This document shows positions 17,428-25,202 of a stretch of DNA of 64,000 nt, piece by piece. How positions within the stretch are numbered: position 1 is the first letter of the stretch; every line of letters begins with the position of its first letter. The notes beneath the pieces were generated by a model that did not search any database, was not told the DNA's origin, and worked only from the letters and a program-made list of their open reading frames with translations. The stretch is taken from the NCBI RefSeq assembly GCF_900451175.1, contig NZ_UGJJ01000003.1, forward strand, positions 310,001 to 374,000, read 5' to 3'. The DNA is from Kingella potus (GTDB lineage Bacteria; Pseudomonadota; Gammaproteobacteria; Burkholderiales; Neisseriaceae). A program made the position numbers and the translations under genes.

Positions 17428-18405
17428 TTATGAAATTAAAAATAATTTAAGATGCTTATCTATGTCACCATTATTAACAAGTATCTCAGATATTAACTCT
17501 CTAAATGTATCGCTATTACTAAGCTTCCTAAGCTCAGATATTATCGATTTATCATCTTGGTTGGAATCATAGCCTTCCTTTAGATTTAAAAAATTATCGT
17601 ATTCATCCTTAAACTTACTAAATAAATTTTGTATCTTGCAATTGCCACTCAACTTCTCAATGGACTCATTAAGTCTGTCCAAGGGAGTTTTTTTAATCAT
17701 TTCTAGCAGCCTATCCTCCGAATTAATTTGGAAAACACATATATATATAATGGTGGCAAAAACTGTTAATCTTCTGCTGAATTTCAAGCTAATATTTTTC
17801 TTTTCCCATTTTTTTTGCTGTGTTCTGCTTACCTCATAATTTAAGCAGAGTGTTCTCCAAAATCGCAATATATCATTTAGTAGAAAATATAGCTTAAAAT
17901 CTTTTTTAGATTTATCTCTCAAATAAAATTTAATAATTCTACCAATTAATTCATTATATTTTTCTTCATTATATAGACACTTACTTTCTAATATTAAAAG
18001 CATCCTGGCAGTAAACCAATTATGATGATCATCATTTGGAGAACCTATAATTTTCTCAACTTCATTATATTTAAATATCTTGAGAAATTCGCCATCATTA
18101 CTAAATTCTGGAAATTTCAATTCCATATTAATTTTTATCAACTCTGAAAATATCTTTATTTCATCAATTTTTCCATAGTTGTAATTGTCAGCATCTTCCC
18201 CGATTATGAAAATATCTAAATCAGATTTTTCCGTTGCTTCTAAGCGAGCAAGAGAGCCAGTTGTATAAATACATAAATTATTCAAATTGTCAGATGAGAA
18301 AAATTCTTGCTCTTTTATTTTCTTTTTAATTTCATCTAATTTTCTTTCTGAAAACTCTTTATAATTTTGGGGCTGTACTAGATAAGCAGTCATGATAGAC
18401 TGCAA
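17428..18405 (-). CDS. nucleotidyltransferase-fold protein, N-terminus replaced by an IS end
   Basis: The frame encodes 325 residues. Near the N-terminus TTGSLARLEATEKSDLDIFI is the GS-x(n)-DxD signature of the polymerase-beta nucleotidyltransferase superfamily; the rest is helical, with a putative substrate segment KFPEFSNDGEFLKIF. The exact chemistry (nucleotide second messenger, tRNA or protein modification) is unknown. The first 12 codons (MQSIMTAYLVQP) come from the end of the IS1016-like element inserted at 18369; the native frame resumes at NYKEFSERK. Before insertion the gene started at 19117, 18 bp behind uvrA. Whether the IS-derived start is used is unknown. It is AT-rich and paired with the 2H phosphoesterase. 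Confidence 0.75.
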   Translation of the reverse strand: MQSIMTAYLVQPQNYKEFSERKLDEIKKKIKEQEFFSSDNLNNLCIYTTGSLARLEATEKSDLDIFIIGEDADNYNYGKIDEIKIFSELIKINMELKFPEFSNDGEFLKIFKYNEVEKIIGSPNDDHHNWFTARMLLILESKCLYNEEKYNELIGRIIKFYLRDKSKKDFKLYFLLNDILRFWRTLCLNYEVSRTQQKKWEKKNISLKFSRRLTVFATIIYICVFQINSEDRLLEMIKKTPLDRLNESIEKLSGNCKIQNLFSKFKDEYDNFLNLKEGYDSNQDDKSIISELRKLSNSDTFRELISEILVNNGDIDKHLKLFLIS

Positions 18406-19081
18406 AAATGAAGATAACCCATTGTAAACTAAAAAAGAGTATCCAAAAAAAACTCCTTCAATTTTTTGTACTCGAAGTTACCGCCCGTTCTGCTGCCGAT
18501 TTATTGGGCATCCACCCCAATTCAGCAGCACTGTTTTACCGCAAAATTCGTGAAGTCATCAGCTACTATCTTTCATTGGAAGCTGACGCTGTTTTTGATG
18601 GCGCTGTCGAATTAGATGAAAGCTATTTCGGTGGGCATCGTAAAGGCAAACGGGGGCGCGGAGCAGCGGGAAAAGTGGCGGTATTTGGTATTCTTAAACG
18701 GGGTGGGAAGGTTTATACCGTGGTTGTTAAGAATGCCAAAATAGAAACCTTACTTCCTGTTATCACAAGAAAAATCATGCCTGACAGCATTGTTTATACC
18801 GATTGTTTAAGCAGCTATGACGTGTTGGATGTAAGTGGTTTTACCCACCACCGCATCAACCACAGCAAGCTGTTTGCCGACAGACAAAACCATATCAACG
18901 GCATTGAGAATTTTTGGAATCAGGCAAAACGGGTTCTGCGAAAATATAACGGAATTGACCGTAAATCTTTCCCTCTTTTCTTGAAAGAATGTGAGTTTCG
19001 TTTTAACTTTGGTACACCGTCCGAGCAGCTTAAAGTGCTGCGTCGGTGGTGTGAAATTTAGGGCTTATCTAGTACAGCCCC
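18369..19081 (+). mobile_element. IS1016-like insertion sequence, copy 1
   Basis: A 713-bp element bounded by perfect 19-bp inverted repeats GGGGCTGTACTAGATAAGC. It encodes one transposase and fits the IS1016 group of the IS1595 family. It is inserted near the 5' end of the nucleotidyltransferase gene. A second copy of the same length and orientation lies at 22605-23317, so uvrA sits between direct IS repeats. Confidence 0.95.
18408..19061 (+). CDS. IS1016-like transposase (IS1595 family)
   Basis: A complete 217-residue transposase with the ISXO2-like catalytic domain: VELDESYFGG, YTDCLSSYD, and NGIENFWNQAKRVLRKYNGI, whose acidic and Asn/Glu residues form the metal site of the family. A short N-terminal helix-turn-helix (ARSAADLLGIHPNSAA) precedes it. 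No frameshift or stop is present, so it is probably active. The encoded protein is identical to that of copy 2. Confidence 0.96.
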   Translation: MKITHCKLKKSIQKKLLQFFVLEVTARSAADLLGIHPNSAALFYRKIREVISYYLSLEADAVFDGAVELDESYFGGHRKGKRGRGAAGKVAVFGILKRGGKVYTVVVKNAKIETLLPVITRKIMPDSIVYTDCLSSYDVLDVSGFTHHRINHSKLFADRQNHINGIENFWNQAKRVLRKYNGIDRKSFPLFLKECEFRFNFGTPSEQLKVLRRWCEI

Positions 19082-19089
19082 ATAATTTT

Positions 19090-19117
19090 TACACTGTGAT
19101 TCTTTCATTGTAGACAT
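19090..19117 (-). pseudogene. displaced original 5' end of the nucleotidyltransferase gene
   Basis: On the minus strand ATG at 19117 begins MSTMKESQCKNY; the last codons lie in the target duplication. Removing the IS and one ATAATTTT copy joins this in frame to KEFSERKLDE. AAGG precedes the ATG at suitable distance, and the uvrA stop lies 18 bp upstream. Confidence 0.85.
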
Positions 19118-19135
19118 ATGAGTACCTTAAATTCA

Positions 19136-21991
19136 TTAAAATTTTAATTCTAATAGAGTTTCCAAATATTTTCCAGTATAACCGATTTCTGCTTTTGCAA
19201 CCTCCTCAGGCGACCCGCAAGCAATAATCCTTCCCCCGCCATCGCCGCCTTCCGGTCCCAAATCCACAATGTAATCAGCGGTTTTAATCACGTCCAGATT
19301 ATGCTCGATAATCACAATCGAGTTGCCTTTGCCTTTCAGACGGCCTATGACTTCGAGCAGCAGGGCGATGTCGGCGAAGTGCAGTCCTGTTGTTGGTTCG
19401 TCGAGAATATACAAGGTGCGGCCGGTGTCGCGTTTGGACAGCTCCAACGCCAGTTTGACGCGCTGGGCTTCGCCGCCGGAGAGGGTGGTGGCGGACTGGC
19501 CGAGTCTGATGTAGCCGAGGCCTACATCCATCAGGGTTTGCAGTTTGCGGGCGACGGTGGGGACGGCATCGAAGAAGGTGCGGGCTTCTTCTACGGTCAT
19601 TTCCAGCACTTGGCTGATGTTTTTCCCTTTGTATTGCACTTCGAGGGTTTCGCGGTTGTAGCGTTTGCCGTGGCAGACTTCGCAGGGGACGTAAACGTCG
19701 GGCAGGAAGTGCATTTCTACTTTAATCACGCCGTCGCCCTGGCAGGCTTCGCAGCGGCCGCCTTTGACGTTGAAGGAGAAGCGTCCGACGCTGTAACCGC
19801 GTTCGCGCGAGAGGGGTACGCCGGCGAAGAGGTCGCGGATGGGGGTGAACAGGCCGGTATAGGTGGCGGGGTTGGAGCGGGGGGTGCGGCCGATGGGGGA
19901 TTGGTCGACGTTGATGACTTTGTCGAGGTGTTCCAAACCTGTGATGTCGTCGTAGGGGGCGGGTTCTTCGTGGGCGCGGTTGAGTTCGCGGGCGGTGATT
20001 TTGGCGAGGGTGTCGTTAATCAGGGTGGATTTGCCGCTGCCGGATACGCCGGTGATGCAGGTTATCAGCCCCAGCGGCAGTTCCAGCGTTACGTTTTTGA
20101 GGTTGTTGCCGCGCGCGCCTTTGAGTACGAGCATCCGTTCGGGATTCACGGGAGTGCGTTTTTCAGGCAGCCTGATGGTTTTTTTGCCGCTGAGGTATTG
20201 GCCGGTAACGGATTGTTCGCAGGCGGCGACTTGTGCGGGCGTGCCGGCTACCAAGACGCTGCCGCCGTGTTCGCCCGCGCCGGGGCCCATATCGACGACG
20301 AAATCGGCTTCGCGGATGGCGTCTTCGTCGTGTTCTACCACGATGACGCTGTTGCCCAAGTCGCGCAGGCGTTTGAGGGTGGCGAGCAGGCGGTCGTTGT
20401 CGCGCTGGTGCAGGCCGATGGAGGGTTCGTCCAACACATACATCACGCCGGTCAAGCCGCTGCCGATTTGGCTGGCAAGGCGGATGCGCTGGGCTTCGCC
20501 GCCGGAAAGGGTTTCGGCGCTGCGGCTCAGGTTGAGATAGTCCAGCCCGACGTTAATCAGAAAGCCCAGCCGTTCGGTGATTTCTTTGAGGATTTTTTCG
20601 GCGATTTGTTTTTTGTTGCCTTCCAAGTCCAAAGTTTCAAAAAAATGATGGGCTTGGGTGAGCGGCTTGGCGGAAATTTCGTGCAGCGGCTGTCCGCCCA
20701 CATACACATAGCGCGCTTCTTTGCGCAAACGTGCGCCGCCGCAGCTTTTGCAGGCGCGGTGGCTTTGGTATTGCAGCAGCTCTTCGCGCACGGTGTTGGA
20801 ATCGGTTTCGCGGAAACGGCGTTCCAGATTGGGAATGATGCCTTCGAAAGCGTGGCTGCGGTTGAAGGTTGTGCCTTTTTCGGAAAGGTAGCGGAAATCG
20901 ATAACTTCTTTGCCCGAGCCGTGCAGCACGGTGTTTTTGACTTTTTCAGGCAGCTTTTCAAACGGCGTGTCCACATCAAAGCCGTAATGCGCCGCCAGCG
21001 ACTGAATCATCTGGAAATAAAACTGGTTGCGCTTGTCCCAGCCTTTAATCGCGCCCGCCGCCAGCGATAATTCGGGGTGCATCACCACGCGCTCGGGGTC
21101 GAAGAAATTCATATTGCCCAAGCCGTCGCAAGTGGGGCACGCGCCGACGGGGTTGTTGAACGAAAACAGGCGCGGTTCGAGCTCGGGCAGGCTGTACGAA
21201 CACACGGGGCAGGCAAACTGCGCGGAGAACCAATGTTCCGCGCCGCTGTCCATTTCCAAGGCCAAAGCCCGTTCGCCGCCGTGGCGCAGCGCGGTTTCAA
21301 AACTTTCCGCCAAACGTTGTTTGATGTCGGCTTTCACTTTTACGCGGTCGATGACCACATCGATGTTGTGCTTGATGTTTTTTTCCAGCTTCGGCACTTC
21401 GTCAAGCTGATAGACCTCGCCGTCCACGCGCACGCGGGCAAAACCCTGCGCCTGCAAGTCGGCGAAAAAGTCCACAAATTCGCCTTTGCGCTCGCGCACG
21501 GCGGGGGCAAGAATCATCACGCGCGTGTTTTCAGGCAGCCCCAAAACGTGGTCGACCATCTGCGACACGGTTTGGCTGGACAGCGGTTTGCCGTGTTCGG
21601 GGCAGTGCGGCGTGCCGACGCGGGCATACAAAAGACGCAGATAATCATGGATTTCCGTAACCGTGCCGACGGTGGAACGCGGATTGTGGCTGGTGGATTT
21701 CTGCTCGATGGAAATGGCGGGCGACAAACCCTCGATCAAATCCACATCGGGCTTGTCCATCATCTGCAAAAACTGGCGCGCATAGGCGGAAAGGCTTTCC
21801 ACATAACGCCGCTGCCCCTCGGCATACAGCGTGTCAAACGCCAGCGAAGACTTGCCGCTGCCCGACAAACCCGTTACCACCACCAGCTTGTGGCGGGGAA
21901 TGTCCAAATCGACGTTTTTCAAATTATGCGTGCGCGCGCCGCGGATGCGGATGGTGTCGTTGTCGTTTTGATGGTAGGGTTTGTTGCACAT
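19136..21991 (-). CDS. uvrA: excinuclease ABC subunit A
   Basis: DNA damage-recognition ATPase of nucleotide excision repair, 951 residues (normal length). It has two ABC modules, with Walker A GLSGSGKSSLAFDTLYAEG and GVSGSGKSTLINDTL, signature motifs LSGGEAQRIRLA and LSGGEAQRVKLA, and zinc-finger cysteines CPVCSYSL/CPTCDGLG and CEACQGDG/CEVCHGKRY. I start at MCNKPYHQ (21991), the conserved neisserial N-terminus. The frame is open upstream through an Rhs remnant, with TTG at 22246 as the only possible start there, so a longer form is unlikely. TACAAT lies on the minus strand at 22032-22027. Three GCTGCCTGAA-type uptake sequences and one AG-DUS lie inside. Confidence 0.96.
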   Translation of the reverse strand: MCNKPYHQNDNDTIRIRGARTHNLKNVDLDIPRHKLVVVTGLSGSGKSSLAFDTLYAEGQRRYVESLSAYARQFLQMMDKPDVDLIEGLSPAISIEQKSTSHNPRSTVGTVTEIHDYLRLLYARVGTPHCPEHGKPLSSQTVSQMVDHVLGLPENTRVMILAPAVRERKGEFVDFFADLQAQGFARVRVDGEVYQLDEVPKLEKNIKHNIDVVIDRVKVKADIKQRLAESFETALRHGGERALALEMDSGAEHWFSAQFACPVCSYSLPELEPRLFSFNNPVGACPTCDGLGNMNFFDPERVVMHPELSLAAGAIKGWDKRNQFYFQMIQSLAAHYGFDVDTPFEKLPEKVKNTVLHGSGKEVIDFRYLSEKGTTFNRSHAFEGIIPNLERRFRETDSNTVREELLQYQSHRACKSCGGARLRKEARYVYVGGQPLHEISAKPLTQAHHFFETLDLEGNKKQIAEKILKEITERLGFLINVGLDYLNLSRSAETLSGGEAQRIRLASQIGSGLTGVMYVLDEPSIGLHQRDNDRLLATLKRLRDLGNSVIVVEHDEDAIREADFVVDMGPGAGEHGGSVLVAGTPAQVAACEQSVTGQYLSGKKTIRLPEKRTPVNPERMLVLKGARGNNLKNVTLELPLGLITCITGVSGSGKSTLINDTLAKITARELNRAHEEPAPYDDITGLEHLDKVINVDQSPIGRTPRSNPATYTGLFTPIRDLFAGVPLSRERGYSVGRFSFNVKGGRCEACQGDGVIKVEMHFLPDVYVPCEVCHGKRYNRETLEVQYKGKNISQVLEMTVEEARTFFDAVPTVARKLQTLMDVGLGYIRLGQSATTLSGGEAQRVKLALELSKRDTGRTLYILDEPTTGLHFADIALLLEVIGRLKGKGNSIVIIEHNLDVIKTADYIVDLGPEGGDGGGRIIACGSPEEVAKAEIGYTGKYLETLLELKF

Positions 21992-22039
21992 GGTCAGGCC
22001 GTTCGGACAGGAAAAAGAAACCGCGCATTGTAGCACTTT

Positions 22040-22477
22040 CCACCAAATCCTCCCGCCCAACACCCCAATCGAATCCTGATGGATAAACCGCCCGCATCTC
22101 GGGTCATAATACCTAAACAGATTGTCATGCCACCCCGTCTCTTTATCACAATACTGGTTTTGCAGGCGGAATGGCTGATGCGCATTCGGATAGACTTTGC
22201 TTTCGCTTTTCAGGCTGCCCCAAGCGGTATATCTGCCATACCACAACAGATTGGCAAACCGGTCGGTTTGCTCTCGCGCAATGCCGATTTGGTCGGTATG
22301 GTAATAGCTTAAATACAGCTTATCGTCTTTACCATTATGGAAGACATGAGCTAAAGGTTCGTAGCTGTCTTGGTCGGTATAGATGTAGGTGTAAGTACCT
22401 TTGTAATTGTATTCCTGCGCCAGTTTGGTACCGTCCCAAATAAAGACGGTGCGTTTGGGGGTGGCTTTCAGACTGCG
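22040..22477 (-). pseudogene. Rhs core remnant A, in frame with uvrA
   Basis: On the minus strand this encodes a piece of the Rhs repeat-associated core: FIWDGTKLAQEYNYKG, LAHVFHNGKDDKLYLSYYH, WYGRYTAWGSLKSESKVY, FRYYDPRCGRFIHQDSIG. It is homologous to the Rhs tip at 24502-23681 but stops just before the DPLGL junction and has no toxin domain. A TAA at 22478-22480 closes it upstream. The frame has no stop before uvrA and no ATG. Confidence 0.85.
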
Positions 22478-22482
22478 TTAAA

Positions 22483-22510
22483 CCACGTGTGGCGAAGCTA
22501 CACGCCCTAC
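22483..22510 (-). repeat. degenerate REP-like palindrome
   Basis: GTGTGGC and GCTACAC flank GAA, followed by GCCCTAC, the complement of the GTAGGG head. It sits between Rhs remnant A and the disrupted immunity gene. Confidence 0.5.
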
Positions 22511-22531
22511 CTATATGCGAGCTTTGCTTTG

Positions 22532-22596
22532 CTAAATTTCGTCAATCCATTTATTGTTAATCAACCAATCTTTCACTTCAGAAATAAATTCGGGGT
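22532..22596 (-). pseudogene. displaced 3' end of the putative immunity gene
   Basis: Once IS copy 2 and one TTATATTT duplication are removed, the frame from 23663 continues here as NPEFISEVKDWLINNKWID and ends at TAG (22534-22532). It shows the intact gene was about 22 residues longer than the residual native part. Confidence 0.85.
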
Positions 22597-22604
22597 TTAT
22601 ATTT

Positions 22605-23317
22605 GGGGCTGTACTAGATAAGCAGTCATGATAGACTGCAAAAATGAAGATAACCCATTGTAAACTAAAAAAGAGTATCCAAAAAAAACTCCTTCAATTT
22701 TTTGTACTCGAAGTTACCGCCCGTTCTGCTGCCGATTTATTGGGCATCCACCCCAATTCAGCAGCACTGTTTTACCGCAAAATTCGTGAAGTCATCAGCT
22801 ACTATCTTTCATTGGAAGCTGACGCTGTTTTTGATGGCGCTGTCGAATTAGATGAAAGCTATTTCGGTGGGCATCGTAAAGGCAAACGGGGGCGCGGAGC
22901 AGCGGGAAAAGTGGCGGTATTTGGTATTCTTAAACGGGGTGGGAAGGTTTATACCGTGGTTGTTAAGAATGCCAAAATAGAAACCTTACTTCCTGTTATC
23001 ACAAGAAAAATCATGCCTGACAGCATTGTTTATACCGATTGTTTAAGCAGCTATGACGTGTTGGATGTAAGTGGTTTTACCCACCACCGCATCAACCACA
23101 GCAAGCTGTTTGCCGACAGACAAAACCATATCAACGGCATTGAGAATTTTTGGAATCAGGCAAAACGGGTTCTGCGAAAATATAACGGAATTGACCGTAA
23201 ATCTTTCCCTCTTTTCTTGAAAGAATGTGAGTTTCGTTTTAACTTTGGTACACCGTCCGAGCAGCTTAAAGTGCTGCGTCGGTGGTGTGAAATTTAGGGC
23301 TTATCTAGTACAGCCCC
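22605..23317 (+). mobile_element. IS1016-like insertion sequence, copy 2
   Basis: The same 713-bp length, the same 19-bp terminal inverted repeats, the same encoded protein and the same orientation as copy 1 at 18369. It is inserted in the 3' part of the putative immunity gene behind the Rhs toxin tip. Confidence 0.95.
22644..23297 (+). CDS. IS1016-like transposase (IS1595 family)
   Basis: A 217-residue transposase with the same translated sequence as the copy at 18408, including VELDESYFGG, YTDCLSSYD and NGIENFWNQAKR. Two intact, identical copies within 5 kb indicate recent transposition or exchange between copies. Confidence 0.96.
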   Translation: MKITHCKLKKSIQKKLLQFFVLEVTARSAADLLGIHPNSAALFYRKIREVISYYLSLEADAVFDGAVELDESYFGGHRKGKRGRGAAGKVAVFGILKRGGKVYTVVVKNAKIETLLPVITRKIMPDSIVYTDCLSSYDVLDVSGFTHHRINHSKLFADRQNHINGIENFWNQAKRVLRKYNGIDRKSFPLFLKECEFRFNFGTPSEQLKVLRRWCEI

Positions 23318-23663
23318 TTATATTTTTAAGCTCAGGAAACCTTTTTTCGTACTTTTTCATGACATCGCAAAAAAAATTATAAAATTCTTCACCAAATATT
23401 TTTCTTTTTAGATCTAAATCATTTTTTATAGGTAATAATCTATTTTCGTAAACGACAATATCCATATCCAAATAATTGTCAGATTTTAAATATCTGCTTT
23501 TTGAAGTCCAGCCACCATCTTTCTCTAAGGCTCTTAAACATACCCCTAAATTAAAAGGAAATGAATTAAATTTATCCAAAACTGTTTGCAATCCTTCAAG
23601 CTCATCACAAAAATTGGAAACAGAAGTCCATTTAAATCCATCGCTAGTTGTGTGAATTTTCAT
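23301..23663 (-). pseudogene. putative Rhs-toxin immunity protein, interrupted by IS copy 2
   Basis: The present frame encodes 120 residues starting MKIHTTSDGFKW. About 115 residues are native (to FPELKNI) and the last few, RGCTR, come from the IS end. The start lies 17 bp behind the Rhs toxin-tip stop, with AAGAG upstream, the usual place of an immunity gene. I recognise no named family. It is AT-rich and soluble. Loss of the C-terminal segment (22532-22596) may or may not abolish function. Confidence 0.7.
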
Positions 23664-23680
23664 TACTTTAACTCTTAAAT

Positions 23681-24502
23681 TTAATGTTTACATTTATTGC
23701 TAGGTGGAAGTTTTTTCCAGCGTTTAATGTATTTTACTATTTTTAAACGCTCCCATCGTTGCATCATAGACTTTGGTTCTCTCATGACAGATCTATATTC
23801 CAAATTCATTCTTAGCAGCCACGTTGCCGAGTATCTTCGTTGCGAACCATTAACTATATTTTTTGTTTCTCCAATCTTCCATATGTCCCCCTTTTTAAGC
23901 CAAACTTGACCTACTGGCTTCCGCTTTCCCCATTCCATTAGAGGATAAAAGCCATCTTTTTTCGCAACTAGGTAGTATAGTTCTTTCAAACCTAAAGGAT
24001 CAATCCAAACCAAAGCATTAGGCACAAACCAATAAAGATTCTCTCCCCCCAACAACCCAATCGGATCCTGATTGATAAACCGCCCAGAGTTCGGGTCATA
24101 ATACCTGAACAGATTGTCATACAACCCCGTCTCTTCATCACAATACCGGTTTTGCAGGCGGAATGGTTGATGTGCATTCGGATAGACTTTGCTTTCGCTT
24201 TTCAGGCTGCCCCAAGCAGTATATTCGCCATACCACAACAGATTACCAAACTGGTCAGTCTGTTCTCGCGGGATGCCAATTTGGTCGGTATGGTAATAGC
24301 TTAAATACAGCTTATCGTCTTTGCCATTATGGAAGACATGGGCTAAAGGTTCATAGCTGTCTTGGTCGGTGTAGATATAGGTGTAAGTACCTTTGTAATT
24401 GTATTCCTGCGCCAGTTTGGTACCGTCCCAAATAAAGACGGTGCGTTTGGGGGTGGTGGCTTTCAGGCAGCCTTTTGAGCTATTGAAGGCTGCCTGAAAC
24501 AA
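23681..24502 (-). pseudogene. orphan Rhs tip with C-terminal URI/GIY-YIG-like toxin domain
   Basis: An open frame of 273 residues beginning at TTG; no ATG precedes it. Residues about 20-165 are the end of an Rhs core (YYHTDQIGIPREQTD, LFRYYDPNSGRFINQDPIG, closing motif WIDPLGL). The following ~100 residues are the variable toxin: YYLVAKKDGFYPLMEWG, GDIWKIGET, RRYSATWL and KKLPPSNKCKH resemble the URI-fold (GIY-YIG nuclease) toxin family seen at polymorphic-toxin C-termini. A full Rhs protein would be well over 1000 residues, so this is a tip-only cassette that would need recombination with a complete rhs gene. None is in the window. Confidence 0.8.
24462..24498. repeat. inverted pair of AGGCTGCCTGAA uptake-like sequences
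   Basis: TTCAGGCAGCCT (24462-24473) faces AGGCTGCCTGAA (24487-24498), forming a hairpin at the truncated 5' end of the Rhs tip. This is not the AG-DUS of the host but a dialect reported for Simonsiella-like Neisseriaceae. It encodes FQAAF and GCLK of the tip frame. Confidence 0.8.
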
Positions 24503-24505
24503 AGA

Positions 24506-24931
24506 TTATAAGTAAGGTAAATCTAATGCTTCCCCATAGCTTTCATCTAATATCTGATTAATTACAGACGCAAACTGTATCGCACCTATATCTGTAATAG
24601 TAGAGTTATTGGGTGTAGGAAATAGCGCAATACCAAAATTATTTTCCATCAGCCAAGGAATGCCTTCTTCTAAAAACATTTCTAGCTCCAACTCAAAAAT
24701 CGACAACTCCACATCACCATCTTCTTCTAAAGATATTTTAGCAAATTCCATTTCCGGCCAAATGGCTAGAGACGTATGTCCCTGATCATCACTCCAAAGT
24801 GACCAGTTTTCATCATCATCTGCTAAAACATAAAGAACCCTTGAATCTGCAATTCTTTTAATTGCATATTTATAACGTTCTTCATTCGATAAATTTAAAA
24901 TCGAATTTATAGCTTGACTTGGCAGACCCAT
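24506..24931 (-). CDS. DUF2750-like protein, probable orphan immunity protein
   Basis: A 141-residue acidic, AT-rich gene. RVLYVLADDDENWSLWSD and LAIWPEMEFAKI fit the DUF2750 pattern (a 'VLAD..GW' strand followed by 'lPvWP..eyA'), a family common beside polymorphic toxins. AGGAGA precedes the ATG. It ends 3 bp before the Rhs tip begins and follows Rhs remnant C, so it most likely protected against the lost toxin of remnant C. That function is inferred from context only. Confidence 0.7.
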   Translation of the reverse strand: MGLPSQAINSILNLSNEERYKYAIKRIADSRVLYVLADDDENWSLWSDDQGHTSLAIWPEMEFAKISLEEDGDVELSIFELELEMFLEEGIPWLMENNFGIALFPTPNNSTITDIGAIQFASVINQILDESYGEALDLPYL

Positions 24932-25028
24932 ATAAACTATCTCCTAAAATTAATATTCAATTATTACTTTTTACGGGAATCTTTTATTTGTTGCTCTGTT
25001 CTACCTTCACATTTTTTAGATCTTTTTA
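24932..25028. other. AT-rich leader between remnant C and the DUF2750-like gene
   Basis: It carries the Shine-Dalgarno of the DUF2750-like gene and no other recognised signal. Confidence 0.4.
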
Positions 25029-25202
25029 CAGATTGTCATGCAACCCCCGTCTCTTCATCACAATACCGGTTTTGCAGGCGGAATGGTTGATGCGCATTCG
25101 GATAGACTTTGCTTTCGCTTTTCAGGCTGCCCCAAGCGGTATATCCGTCATATCACAACAGATTGGCAAACCGGTCGGTTTGCTCTCGCGCAATGCCGAT
25201 TT
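25029..25202 (-). pseudogene. Rhs core remnant C
   Basis: About 174 bp homologous to remnants A and B (the FRLQN...FRYYD part of the core, minus strand). An extra C in the run near 25043 breaks the frame relative to copy B. Both ends are truncated and no toxin part remains. Confidence 0.85.

Larger units (their letters stand above)
18361..19089. repeat. 8-bp target-site duplication of IS copy 1
   Basis: ATAATTTT lies at 18361-18368 and again at 19082-19089, directly abutting the two IS ends. Eight bases is the length expected for the IS1595 family. The intact duplication shows a simple insertion without later rearrangement. Confidence 0.95.
22597..23325. repeat. 8-bp target-site duplication of IS copy 2
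   Basis: TTATATTT lies at 22597-22604 and at 23318-23325, flush with the IS ends. Confidence 0.95.

Noticed and set aside
21992..22246. Longer UvrA with an N-terminal Rhs extension as the real product
   Set aside because: Only a TTG start is available, the added part is an Rhs remnant, and the shorter start matches known neisserial UvrA proteins.
18369..23317. Composite transposon carrying uvrA
   Set aside because: Each IS has its own different 8-bp target duplication, so the two inserted independently.
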